This document shows, one piece after another, positions 1 to 10,639 of a stretch of 64,000 bases of DNA. The stretch lies in NCBI GenBank assembly GCA_035578175.1, contig JAQMRL010000006.1:53649001-53713000 (forward strand). Reading direction: 5' to 3'. This stretch comes from Catonia carolina (Eukaryota; Arthropoda; Insecta; Hemiptera; Achilidae). Positions within the stretch are counted from its first letter, which is position 1. Every line of letters begins with the position of its first letter. The notes under the pieces were generated by a model that worked only from the letters and a program-made list of their open reading frames with translations, did no database searches and was not told the DNA's origin. Position numbers and translations under genes: made by a program.

Positions 1-15
1 ATCGTGGCCTTAGTA

Positions 16-1285
16 CGAGGGTTGCCTTTTATATTTCGGGAATAGAAAACAAAAAACAAATTAATCAATGTAAATGGCTTTATTGTTTTTCAAAATATTC
101 TCCATGATAATCAATACATATTTACATGCGCTTGAACCAATTTTCGAAGCACTTGTTCCACTCCGATTAAGGTACCTCCAAAATGTGCTTTTTGAATGCA
201 TCAACTGCTTCTTCAGGCGTCGAAAAACATTGACCTCTTTATTTATTTTTGATGAGCAGGAATAAGAAGTCGTTGGGTGCCAAATCAGGGTTGTATGGTG
301 GATGACCCATCAATTCAATTTTTTTATTTCTCAAAAAGTTCATTGTTTCAGCTGAGAAGTGAGAGCTCGCATTGTCCTGGTGGAGAATGATTCGTTTTCA
401 GGGGTTGGTTTCCCTTATTTTTCCAAAAACGTCTGGCAAACAAATGGTTGTGTACCATTCAGAGTTGACCGTCCGATGTTCCACTTGTGGTACAGTTGCC
501 ACATGCCCGGTTTTTCCAAAAAGAACAAGCGACCATTTGCTTGGAGGTGATTCATGCACGAAGAACTTTTGTGGGATTTGGTTCGTCTTGAAAGACCCAT
601 ACGGTCGACTGCTGTTTAGTTTCAGGTTTATAGGCATATATCCATGATTCGTCACCCGTGACGATGTCATAAACGTGTTTTGAAGCACCGCTATTGTATT
701 TCGTGAGCATTTCTTTCAACCAATCGACACGAGCCTTTTTCTGAGCAATTGTCAAATTATGGGGAATCCAACGCGAACAAATCTAATAATAATATTGAAT
801 GTATGCTGGACCCACTAATGCCCAAGGATGCCGTAATCTCACGATATGTTATATAACGATCTTGCATAATCAGTTTATGCACAGCATCAACATTTTCTTG
901 AACAACAACCGATTTTGGACGACCTTCGCGAAATTCATCACTGAGCAAACCACGGCCACGATTGAATTCCGTATACCACCGATATACAGAGGTTTTCGAT
1001 AGTGCTTCATCGCCAAATGTCAAATTAAGTTCAATGGTGCACTGTTGTTGAGATAATCCACGTCGAAAGTTGAAAAAAATAATTGCACGAAAATGTTCAC
1101 GACTAAACTCCATTTTTTGACCGATATAACAATTTCAAGTCACTACTAAACAACACAACAATGGACTGTACGAGCGAAACAGAGTGCAATCTATCGAAAA
1201 AAAGTCAAACTTTAAGATAACGATATTGACTAACAGATTGCAGCACCAGCATTGTCCATTCCCGAAATATAAAAAGCAACCCTTG
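16..1285 (-). mobile_element. mariner element A, DD34D, near full length but decayed
   Basis: Terminal inverted repeats of about 30 bp: the left end begins CGAGGGTTGCCTTTTATATT at 16 and the right end is its imperfect complement at about 1251-1285. A TA dinucleotide precedes the left end; the right TA looks mutated. The length of about 1.27 kb is normal for mariner. The transposase is on the minus strand and broken. Nothing after the right end suggests a host gene. Confidence 0.9.
97..1113 (-). pseudogene. mariner transposase (element A), frameshifted
   Basis: A cut-and-paste transposase acting in the nucleus on its own TIRs, now broken. The N-terminal helix-turn-helix part (from MEFSREHFRAIIFF at 1113) reads open to about 757. 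The reading frame then shifts; 755-552 carries the first catalytic Asp in TGDESWIYAYKPETK. A further shift leads to the second Asp in LHQDNASSHF and the third in PPYNPDLAPNDF (about 270-380). There are 34 residues between the second and third Asp, the classical mariner DD34D spacing. At least two frameshifts mean it is inactive as written. The start is the first Met after the 5' TIR region. Confidence 0.88.
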
Positions 1286-1394
1286 AATGCATCTTACAAC
1301 AAAAGTGTATAGAATAAAAGTTACAGAATATAAAAAATCTACACCTTTCACTTCAAGCATTTTCTTCTAGAGTTTAGTTAGGCGTCAATTAGTG
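1286..1394. other. short AT-rich gap, nothing recognised
   Basis: No open reading frame or repeat boundary is visible between mariner A and the repeat fragment that follows. Confidence 0.5.
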
Positions 1395-1575
1395 ATTTCT
1401 TGTATTTTTAAGTCCATAGAGGATGATTTTCATTTTGTGTCATTCACTCATGATTAAAATTAGGTTGTGTTTTTCATTTTACATTATTTACTAATGATTA
1501 AACATAAGTTATATTGTTCATTATTTACATTGGCAAGAGAAACTCGTTGAAGTGTTTCACACCAGATCTTTTAAT
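1395..1575 (-). repeat. fragment of the GGCAAGAGAAAGT interspersed element
   Basis: Reverse-oriented remnant of the family seen in full at 37.36-38.32 and 38.78-39.69 kb. It keeps the segment around CACTCATGATTAAAATTAGG, the subterminal GGCAAGAGAAA and the terminal GTGTTTCACACCAGA. Confidence 0.75.
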
Positions 1576-1830
1576 TAGGGTTACAAAAACCATGCTATTG
1601 GGATTTCATTTTTGTTGCCACCATGGAACAGGTATTTAATATTGATTGACTCAACAGTATTTTGTGAACAGTTTGGGAAAAAAATCAGATAAAGTTAAAA
1701 AGAAGTGGTGAAAGAACATAAATCTGCTGCACCCCTTCCTTACAGAAACAAATCACTAAAACTATTATTACTGAAGCAAATTTAAGAACAAATCATTTGT
1801 TTTGTACTAATCTGTAAGAAATAAACTTAC

Positions 1831-3529
1831 CTGTCAATTTCAGCAGACATTGCTGAAATGTCTGCAATTTTTTTTCCTGCAAGTTTTCTTTCTTTCCAGC
1901 GTTAACATAAAATTTATTATGACATTGTAAATTTCCAACAATGGATATCAGATTTTTATGTTCTTCAGAAGTTTGGTGGTTAGCATATACTTCATCAACA
2001 CAAACCAACGAACATTTACAAAAACATTTAAATAATTTATTATCTGGTTTCAAGTTCATATTGTATTTATGATCAAAACTGTTAATATGATTTTTCCAAC
2101 CATGAACTTGTTTTGTCGAGTAACAACAAACGCTACAATAATTGAACCACCAATTTCTATTTCTAATTTTATTTTGGTGGAATAAAAATAATTGTAATAG
2201 TTCTTGAATACCATTTTTAATCATCTCCTTGTGATTGTTTTTATCTATATTAGCGTAGTGTTTTGAAACACTCCTGTTATTGACAATCAGTTTTAAATAC
2301 ATGTGTTCTTTTGCAGTCAAATGTTTAGAAAAAAAATCATTATCACAAAAATATATACGATCACAATCGCAAGCAAATGTTTTATTACTTGGTTTTAAAA
2401 ATTCAATACGTTTGTGATCAGGAGTAGTAAGGTGTCTATTCCAATTGGATAGCAAAGAAACCTGAACATTACAATTAGTACAGTAATTGAATATACAATC
2501 TTTAAAATTAACATTTTTCCTCTTCTCCAATATTTGTAAATTATCCAAAACACCATTTTTTAAAATTTCTTTAGAGTTGATGTTACTTAAGTATGGTTTA
2601 GGAACCAGACCATTTTTAGCGGCCAGTTTTTTATTTACTTTAACACTTTTTAAACATACTCTGTGTTCGTTACTTTGATTGTGATACAAATAAAAATCAA
2701 AACTGCAAAAGAATTTTATACTACAATCGTTACATGTATTCCATGTGAATTTCATAACCGCAAGATTAACTTTGAGATTAGTAAACTGTTCGTGCTGTAA
2801 TGAAGTGGCATGTAAATTTATTTCGAAATCCGACGCTGGAAATTCATAGTAATTACATGCCTGACAATAAAATATAATAAAAGTTTTTTCAATGTTGGAG
2901 ATTCTTCCCATAAATTTGCTGTGTTTATCTATATCTGCTTTAGAGGTTTGTTGTTTTGCCTTATTTTTCAGAGTATTTTTTTTGGGAACAATGTTACTAC
3001 TTTTAGAGCGCTTAGTAGTTGATGAAGAACTTGGCATTTCTAATGATTTCAAACCAGACTCTATTTTTATATTAGGCACACGTTGTGGTGATTTATCATT
3101 GAAGTTAAACCAATGGGATTTTTCACTAAAATGATTCAACAAATTCGAATGTAGGTCTAGATTGATTCCACAAGGGTTGCAAAAGAATGTGTTATTGTCA
3201 ACATATTCTATAAATTTGCCGAACGAGTACTTGGAAAAATATAAATTATGATTAGTCTTAATTTTATCATCAATCAAAATTTTAAATCTGTCGAAATGCA
3301 AAAAAAAATGTGATGGCTCATTTAAATGTCGACCCAGAGCTAATCTGCAATCGAAACCAATTTTACAGACTGCACAAAATAAATCACGATTACGAATGTT
3401 TTTTTGTAACACATAATGAATACAATTCTCATAGGACATCCATTTTAATAAATCATAGTTTGGCAATAACGAATCCCTAATCTCGTGACATTTATTTGCT
3501 AACTTAAAAACATCCCAGCACGATAACAT
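1831..3529 (-). CDS. multi-U1-type zinc-finger exon, paralogue with broken 5' end
   Basis: Paralogue of the first coding exon of the 26-45 kb gene. The open frame from the internal ATG at 3529 to the conserved donor (CAG then GTAAGT, exon end 1831) encodes about 566 residues. All eight fingers keep their ligands, for example FCAVC...H-x5-H first and the CxC-x5-C-x7-H-x5-H type sixth and eighth. The linker between fingers 2 and 3 is about 50 residues shorter than in the partner. Upstream homology continues to an acceptor at 3743-3744, but the partner's ATG codon is TTG here (3688-3686) and an in-frame TAG lies at 3565-3563. It must either start at the internal Met or be a young pseudogene. Downstream exons are not visible in the window. 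Residues read past 1831 are intronic. An RNA-binding role is only inferred. Confidence 0.7.
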
Positions 3530-3742
3530 ATTGCAAAATTTTTCAAAAGTTTTATTTAAACTCTATTTTACATCAACTGGTCTATCATTAGGATTTGTAC
3601 TTTTTAATTGTATCAGTAATTTATCAAAATCACTCAAAGTTTGTTCTAAAAAATCTCTATTAATTATTTCTGATTGTTGACAAGCCAAATGTTAAAATTT
3701 CACTTCTCATGTAAACAAATAACCAATTGGTTGAAACATGAC

Positions 3743-4072
3743 CTGAAACAGAAAAATATCATTTTGATTTCATTTTTTTTAGTAAAGGTCCCATCAACAT
3801 CTTGTTCATAGGGAATTCTGTGGGTAAGAACGTGTATACCTTCATTCTGCTTTGAAGTCTAGCATGCTAAACACTACGCCACAGAGTTGGTGGTCAATTT
3901 TAATTTCATCTCACAAATGTATAGTTATGTTACATGCTTTTGAAATACAGTCTGCACAGCCACAACCATTTGAGCAAACTTGAGCATAGTTCAATAATCA
4001 GAGAAAAAAGCTCTTGCAATTAAATTAAAATTAATCAAGGTTGTTTATTATTTTCATTGTTTATGTATCAAG
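3743..4072. other. duplicated intron sequence with SINE remnant
   Basis: Matches the sequence upstream of the partner exon at 45.37-46.5 kb. A degraded tRNA-like SINE remnant lies around 3840-3890, where the partner keeps a fuller one. No coding potential is visible. Confidence 0.5.
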
Positions 4073-4139
4073 GCGGCGCAATCGCTTGTATGCAAAAGAA
4101 AACAATTTTCAAAAATTGCTGAGACAATCTATTTTTAAT

Positions 4140-4522
4140 TTCCCTTGGTTAAATCAGGTGTACCACAAGGATGTGTTGTTGGCCCGTTTTTGTATCTATT
4201 GTTCACAACTGACTTCCCTACTACTCCAAACATAACCATAGTGACCTTTGCTGATGACACGACCATTCTCACTATCCATGAAGACCCAATAGTTGCATCA
4301 CAATTCTTTCAAGAATACTTTACATCTTTTGAGAAATGGTTAATAAAGTGGAGAAGGAAAATTAACGAAAACAAATCAACACGTATCACATTTACACTAT
4401 GGAAAAATGACTGCCCGCCAGTAATGTCAAACAATATTGCACTTCCACAGAACAGAACAGTACAATACTTGGAATTATATTTAGATCCGTCGCCACGCAT
4501 AGAAACAGCACATAATAACTAA
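4140..4522 (+). pseudogene. non-LTR retrotransposon reverse transcriptase fragment
   Basis: Carries reverse transcriptase motif B (VPQGCVVGPFLYLL) and an intact motif C (FADDTTIL), followed by the downstream KCxxM-like region in degraded form. The fingers/motif A region and the endonuclease are missing, so this is a fragment of a Jockey/CR1-type ORF2. It interrupts sequence that is continuous in the partner duplication near 46.63 kb, so it inserted into copy 1 only. Confidence 0.8.
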
Positions 4523-4534
4523 AAGAAAATTAAT

Positions 4535-4615
4535 TACTAATGATTAAACATAGGCTGTATTTAACATTGGTAAGATAAAGTTGTGTGTGTTTCACACCAG
4601 ATATTTCATTAAATA
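4535..4615 (-). repeat. small end fragment of the GGCAAGAGAAAGT element
   Basis: Contains ACTAATGATTAAACATA, a degraded GGTAAGATAAAGT and GTGTTTCACACCAGA, the same end as at 1.5 and 58.8 kb. Confidence 0.6.
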
Positions 4616-5039
4616 TGTGATACCAAATATGAATGCAGATAATAGCCGAATCAATGGACATAATAAAAGAGCAATCCTACAGACATTCTGCAGTGTTTAA
4701 ATTCATTTATGAGGGTGAATCAAATATTCAAAAAGTGGTCTGTGATAACGGGTTGAACACTCCCATAGCTGATACCTATTTGTGACAAAATTTCTTGAAC
4801 AGTTAACTGGCAGTCACCTTCAATAAGCTCTCGTACGGCTTTTTTTTCTACTGTTTCTATATTTATTTTTTCTATGATGTTTCTATATTATTTATAATTT
4901 TTCTATTGGTGGTAGCCCGCACTTTCATGCTAGGTGTAGTTGTGAGCGATTATTGTTTGGTTTATTAGGAGTGGAGGAACCAACTTAGTTAGCGACTGCG
5001 CTCGGTTCTATCATCAGTACAGCCATAACCAAGCAAGAG

Positions 5040-6475
5040 GTATATCCATCTGTTGCGCAACGTATTGTCATAAAATTTTCAACCAATGAAGGCGTTAAAC
5101 CTTCGTAAATTTTTACTTGTTTGCAGGTACAGTTCGGAGACACTACACTGTCTCAGAATCGATTGTATACGTGGGCCAGAGAATTTAAGGGTGGGCGAGA
5201 AGGCGTCAAAAATGGAAGTCACTGTCGACACCCCAGGTCAAGCCTTACAGGTGAAAACATCAGGGCCGTACGAGAGCTTATTGAAGGTGACTGCCAGTTA
5301 ACTGTTCAAGAAATTTTGTCACAAATAGGTATCAGCTATTGGAGTGTTCAATCCGTTATCACAGACCACCTTGGCTACAGAAAAATTAGTGCTCGATGGG
5401 TTCCGAGGTTGTTAACCGAAAATCAAAAACAAGTCAGGTTAGAGATCACTAAGAGACTTCTGAATCGATTTCAACAAGAAGGTGAGGATGTTTTGAGACA
5501 CATCGTCACACGTGATGAGATGTGGGTCCATCATTATACTCCCGAATCGAAAATGGCAAGTAAAGAGTGGTGAAGGGAGGATGAAGGCTGCCCAGTTTAG
5601 GCCAAAACTCATCTTTCAGCCGGAAAAGTTCTTGCAAAGATTTTTTTTTGACTCAAGGGGACTTTTACACATTGATTTTCTTCAAGATCAGCAAACTGTG
5701 AATGCGGCTTACTATTGCCAGTTACTACACGCATATTTATCTATTCACTCCTTGGCCGACTACGCCCATTCCGAAGGAATTTAAGCAGCTTAGTGGCCGC
5801 AGAATGCTACCTAGCAGGCGAACCCACAACCCCTGAGAGGCCAACCCAAATGAGTGGAAGCGGTCACGTCCGCAGGGCGCCCCACTCCCCTCAGTACTCG
5901 TGTAAACATTGGACAAGTAGCCATCGAGCTCATTACGCCGCTAATGCTTTGCACGTGGCTCTACCACACTTGGAAGTACTACACACAACCATGTACTACG
6001 AATAGCACATGGAGGTGCTACGGCCAGCACTCATTACCTCGAAAGCAGGCGAGGATAGGGTAGTTAAACCGCAGTTTTATGGGCACGCTCTGTGTGGTCT
6101 GGGGCATGCCCCCTGACAGTTACTACAGTCAGCAAAAATCGCCTACCAAAACAAAAGACTAGGTATGCCCATTAAAGATGTCATCCTTCTCCATCACAAC
6201 GTGTTGTTAACAAGGGATAAATTGGAAAAAATGAGCTGGGGAAACTCTCGAATACCCTCTTTACAGTCCAGACTTGTCCCTGTGTGACTATTTTGTTTGT
6301 GCCCCTGAAAGAATCACTTTGAGAAAAACAATTTGAAAGGAATGAAGAAATCCAGGAGCATGTGCACAATTGGTTGACAACTTGTCCTCAATCTTTGTAT
6401 GAACAAGGAATATTCAAGCTTCCAAATCGGAGGCAAAAGTGTGTAGATAACGCAGGAGACTATATTGAGAAGTGT
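5040..6475 (+). pseudogene. mariner transposase (element B), broken
   Basis: The helix-turn-helix region is present but frame-shifted near 5100-5125. The longest open part (5121-5573) runs from FGDTTLSQNRLYTW through the linker motif WVPRLLTENQK to the first catalytic Asp in VTRDEMWVHHYTPESK. It then ends in a stop at 5571-5573. Beyond the insertion the frame continues with MPIKDVILLHHN, where the second catalytic Asp appears replaced by His, and YSPDLSLCDYF, the third Asp region, in another frame. It ends near 6475. It is inactive. Confidence 0.85.
5729..6116. mobile_element. 388-bp GC-rich insertion with 10-bp target duplication
   Basis: Lies between two copies of CAGTTACTAC (5719-5728 and 6117-6126). 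Removing it restores continuous mariner coding sequence. It is clearly richer in GC than its surroundings. No TIR, A-tail or polymerase III box is clear, so the class is unknown; a retroposed fragment is possible. Confidence 0.7.
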
Positions 6476-6549
6476 TAAATGTATAGATTGTGTATAATAT
6501 CATTAAATACATATTTTTAAAATTACCGTTTATATTTGATTCACCCTCA

Positions 6550-7086
6550 TATTTACAAAAACTCATAGGTAGTAAATGCTATGTTTAATAACGGCACAGT
6601 AGATTGTCTGCCTACAACTGATCCTAGAGACAAAAATTTGAACTCAAGAAACATCTGTTCAACCAAAACATTGTTGTGCAAATGTGCACATTTTTCTTTC
6701 TCATTACAAAATTAATTTTTGGCACACAAGTACAACAACATTTTGAAAATGCATGATTAAAATGCACTGGACTTCTAAATGGCAAAACCTTAAAAAATTT
6801 TAAAATGTGACTGAGTATTGATTTTTTGGTTCAAAAATGTACATACAATCAATAAATGTACATTTATACAATCGCCCATAAAATTATATTAATTTCATTA
6901 GCAATTAATTATTGCTAATGTAAAAATTCCATAGGTTTTAAAAAAATTATTTTATAATTTTGGCTGTTAGATAATATGGGACGCATCGAATATAGTAAAT
7001 ATGGTAATTAAATATATAATATACTGACAAATAAATTTTTAATTAAATATTTTTCGTGTCCAACTGTTTTGCAATTGATGTAAATA
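6550..7086. other. duplicated non-coding sequence
   Basis: AT-rich sequence matching 47.64-48.1 kb. No gene is seen. Confidence 0.6.
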
Positions 7087-8381
7087 CGAGGGTCAATTAC
7101 TATCCGGAATTTAGTTATATTTTTGTTTATGTTGGCAGTACTGTCGTTTTGCGTTGATGATTCATGCTTTGTTTATTTGTGGTTATATGTATGCAAGTTT
7201 CAAGCTGCAAGGTTAGTTTCGTTATCGCTGTCGTGCTGTTAGTCATGGCTGCTCCGCTTTCTATTTGCACCAAAGAAGAGCAACGTTCACTGATCCGTTT
7301 TTTGTGGTCGGAAGGTGTATCAGGGGCCGAAATTCATAGAAGACTTTTGGTACAGTACAGGAACAGTGTTTTGCCACAACGGAGTGTCTACGAATGGATT
7401 GAAAAATTTAAAAATGGTCGCACAAGTGTCACGCACGATGAAGGAGTCGAATGACCGTTTACCGCCGTAAATGAAGAAAACATTGAGTGTTTATGTAAAA
7501 TGATTCTCTTAGACAGACGAGTAACTATTGACGAAGTGGCAAATCGTCTGCAAATTAGCCACGGTTCTGCTTACGAAATCATTCACAACACACTTGGGTT
7601 TCATAAATTTTGTGCAAGATGGGTCCCAAAACAACTGATACTGTTGCATAAACAAACGCGCTTGGACATCTGCAAAAAACATTTGGATCGCTATGGTAAC
7701 AAACGGGACAACTTCTTAGACAGGATCATTACTGGTGACAAAACATGGATCCATCATTACGAGCCGGAGAGTAAACGGCAGAGTATGGAATGGAAACATC
7801 TAAATTGGCCATGCAAGAAAAAATTCAAGACCCAACTGTCCGCAGGAAAACTGATGCTTACAGTTTTTTGGGACTCACAAGGTCCAGTACTGGAACATTA
7901 TCAGGAAAGGGGCACAACAATAAACAGTGTAGGTTACAGTGAAATGCTTACTGCCAAGCTAAAGCCTGCAATTCGAAGCAAACGCCGAGAACTGCTGTCA
8001 AAAGGTGTTGTGTTGTTGAACGACAATGTCCGTTCGCATACTGCTGCAACGCTCCAGAAACTCAATTTTGAAGTACTGGCTCATGCTCCATATAGTCCCG
8101 ATCTTGCTCCTTCTGATTATCACTTGTTTGGTCCACTCAAAGAGGCATTAAGGGGCCATCGATTTACCTCGGATGAAGCATTGAAAGAAGCGGTGCATTC
8201 CTGGCTCGCATATCAACCAAAAACCTTCTTTTATTAGGGCATCAGGAAACTTGAACAACGATGGACCAAGTGCATTGAAAAGCAAGGGGACTATGTTGAA
8301 AAATGATGTACTTGTAAGTTTCCTATTTGATTACAATAAAATTTTATAACCACATTGCGAATAATAATTGACTTACCCTGG
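7087..8381 (+). mobile_element. mariner element C, youngest-looking copy
   Basis: TIRs begin CGAGGGTCAATTACTATCC at 7087 and end as the imperfect complement at 8381, with TA on both sides (7085-7086, 8382-8383). It is 1,295 bp. The partner duplication lacks it, so insertion followed the duplication. Confidence 0.92.
7245..8306 (+). pseudogene. mariner transposase (element C), two nonsense codons and a short deletion
   Basis: One frame runs from ATG 7245 to TGA 8304-8306, about 353 codons, close to the usual 345-355. It is interrupted by TGA at 7452-7454 and TAG at 8235-8237. Domains in order: N-terminal helix-turn-helix, the linker WVPKQL, first Asp in TGDKTWIHHYEPESK, second in LLNDNVRSHTAA, third in YSPDLAPSDYHLF. 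Only 30 residues separate the second and third Asp instead of 34, which suggests a 12-bp deletion after RSHTAA. The first stop fits decay of an Arg CGA codon. It is inactive as written. Confidence 0.92.
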
Positions 8382-8534
8382 TACAAACCAATGACAGGTG
8401 ATCAAAAATGAGTGATGAAAAATGCCAATCTGGCAACTGAACCTAGGATACTCGGCATAAAAGCCAATTATGCTGTCTACACTACTATAACAGTCTAAAT
8501 TTCTGTTTGTCAAGGCAACATAAATTTTACATCC
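8382..8534 (-). repeat. degraded tRNA-derived SINE, shared with copy 2
   Basis: The reverse strand keeps a box B-like GGTTCAG...CC region. The same remnant is at 48.13-48.25 kb, where CTGAACCCAGGATGCC is better preserved, so it predates the duplication. Confidence 0.5.
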
Positions 8535-9371
8535 TGTACCATTATAAAAGTACAATATTGTACAAACAATGGAAGTTATGGTAATTCCCAATTACTACAA
8601 CTTCCATTACTCAGTTAAGACATTAAGTAATGCCTGGGAAAAACCCCATTGTTAGATTAAGTTACAATAGAATAGTAGTTAGGCAATAAGTTGTAAATAT
8701 AGCCAACTGTCAATCATCTGATATTGTTAAGACGGGTGTAATTCTCCCTCCGTGTTTTTGGGCCTTTCTTCCACCTACAAACTTTCAGCCAATCATTGGG
8801 GTAGTTCTCCTTCCCGTTGGCTCTCCAGGTTGGTTGGGCGGTTGGTGGGAGAGGGAGGCTTGTCAACCAGAGGTTTCCTGGTTCAAACCCAGGAAATTCA
8901 CAATCAGTTCCCTTGGGACTTAAAAAAAGAATCGGTTAGTTAAGAAGGAGTAGAATTTAAAGAAGATACAAGGAGAACGAGGAGTCTAGGACAACAAGGA
9001 GTATAAGAGAACGAGGGTGACCAGGAGAACGAAAAGAAGAAGAAGAAAGGTGAGACATTTAATTCGAGGTAATTCATTTGTTTATTTATTAAGGGTTTTT
9101 AACTTCTTGTTTTTATGTTAACATCGCGGCAAAAAAGGTTGGCTATATTTTAAAATAGGTTAGGGTAAATTAAGGATAATTTTGTTAGTAGTTAGGTGAT
9201 TTAGTAAGTAGTTTATTATTCATTAAATATTTACTGTAAGTAAGGATATATAGTCTTTTTTATTTATTTCTCATGATCTGCTGACAGAGCTGGCGCCCAA
9301 CAATTTTTATTTATCATTTTTTTAGTTCACATTCTAGTCTTTGCCCACCGGTCGAAGTTGAAGGTGGTGCA
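8535..9371 (+). mobile_element. LTR-retrotransposon-like insertion with primer-binding site
   Basis: Starts TG and ends CA between two copies of ATCC (8531-8534, 9372-9375). The empty site is seen at about 48.26 kb. Inside, a purine tract (about 8941-9050) is followed directly by TGAGACATTTAA..., ending CTGACA at 9286. Four bases later comes TGGCGCCCAAC (9291-9301), a tRNA-Lys-type primer-binding site. The order polypurine tract, short LTR (9051-9286), primer site is what a one-LTR junction would show, but no gag or pol coding sequence is present. A box B-like GGTTCAAACCC is at about 8880. Confidence 0.55.
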
Positions 9372-9636
9372 ATCCTATCCTAAACTTCTTTGCAAACACA
9401 AAGAGTCTCTACAACCCATCAACTGCTGGAGGATAACAGGTACCTACACTGGATCTAAGTTATCTTAGCGTGATGTATGAATGCGCAATAGTACATCTCG
9501 TGGCGTTAGTAGGCGAGGCATCGTTGTAGTGGGGGTACAAAGCGAACTAATAGCCTAGCCCACGTCAGTCACATTCCAACCTTAGGTCTGTTAACACTGA
9601 AGAGTATACGTTTCGCTTCACTAGTATTTTCAATAC

Positions 9637-9870
9637 AATTATTGGAATCAGTATTTTTCAGTACTACAACAAACAGTATTTTTCAATACTACTACAAACA
9701 GTATTTTTTAATAGTACTACAAACAGTATTTTTCAATACTACTACAAACAGTATTTTTCAATACTACTACGAACAGTATTTTTTAATACTACTGCAAACA
9801 GTATTTTTCAATACTACAACAAACAGTATTTTTTAATACTACTACTACTACTAACAGTATTTTTTAATAC
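9637..9870. repeat. tandem array of a unit of about 26 bp
   Basis: About nine degenerate copies of AACAGTATTTTTCAATACT plus a TACTACAA spacer. Each copy contains a small inverted repeat. The same motif occurs once next to the related transposase fragment at 61.43 kb, so the array probably grew from a transposon end. Confidence 0.85.
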
Positions 9871-9898
9871 TGCAGTCACCAAAGAGTGTTTTTCAAAA

Positions 9899-10104
9899 AT
9901 GCCTCAGCCGAGATCTGCGCGTCGACTTGGTCAAGGAATTTCTTTAAAAAGTCAAACTAAATGCGTGATAATGAATATTTATAACAATATCTCTTCTGAA
10001 ACTCCCGAAATGTCACGCCCAGAAATTCAGAGTCGTGTTGCTAGTCTTTGCGGAATATCGGTTCATTCGCATTTGTATCCGAAGAAAAACAAAATTGAAC
10101 ATTG
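9899..10104 (+). pseudogene. N-terminal fragment of a Tc1/mariner-type transposase
   Basis: Begins MPQPRSARRLGQG and resembles the 61.47-61.73 kb fragment (MPQPRSNCRLGRG), which extends into a helix-turn-helix ending SVHTVRKI. Only the first 60 or so residues are recognisable. There is no catalytic domain nearby. Confidence 0.6.
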
Positions 10105-10639
10105 AGAGATATACTGTACACACACGCTTCCTTACTCATAATGCTATCTCTCTCAGGTACTCAATCTCTCTCACTCAACTTCTCCACCACTCCAATACCA
10201 TCCATCCCTACTACCTGCGCAGAAATCACGCTAAGATAACTTAGTTATATAGTCATCTGTACACTAAAATACCAGACATCAGCCAAAAGTGAGTGGAACA
10301 TGAATAAAAAGACAAGCAACAATGAGTATAATTCAATAATATTCCCACCATTGATGTCATGTAACCAGGACACAACTACATTGAATACGAATAAAAAAAT
10401 TTATTTCACATGTTACAGAAAGATACATTAACAATATAAGAATAAAACAGAACACAAAAATAATATAAGATATTCTAATTGTAAACAATAAAACAATTAT
10501 AATTAATACGTTTAATCATAATTGGTATGTTTAATCGTATAACCTAACCACTACATCAAACTATAACTCTGAACAAAACATATATCATTACAAGATATGT
10601 TACAGTTTACAATGAATTTACATTTTTTAAAATTGCTTC
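10105..10639. other. duplicated non-coding sequence
   Basis: The part from about 10230 to 10620 matches 48.35-48.60 kb. It is AT-rich and has no gene. Confidence 0.5.

Larger units (their letters stand above)
4710..6549 (+). mobile_element. mariner element B, rearranged and enlarged
   Basis: TIRs begin TGAGGGTGAATCAAATAT at 4710 and end with its complement at 6549, each next to a TA (4708-4709, 6550-6551). It is 1,840 bp because it holds a 388-bp secondary insertion (5729-6116) and an inverted duplication: 4737-4840 is the reverse complement of about 5266-5368. Confidence 0.9.

Noticed and set aside
398..688. Separate 96-residue gene on the minus strand
   Set aside because: It is an alternative frame over the mariner A transposase.
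9642..9836. Repetitive peptide frame rich in FQYYYKQYF
   Set aside because: It is produced only by the 26-bp tandem array; no gene signals.
9637..9870. CRISPR-like array
   Set aside because: Repeats abut with degenerate units and no unique spacers; the context is eukaryotic.
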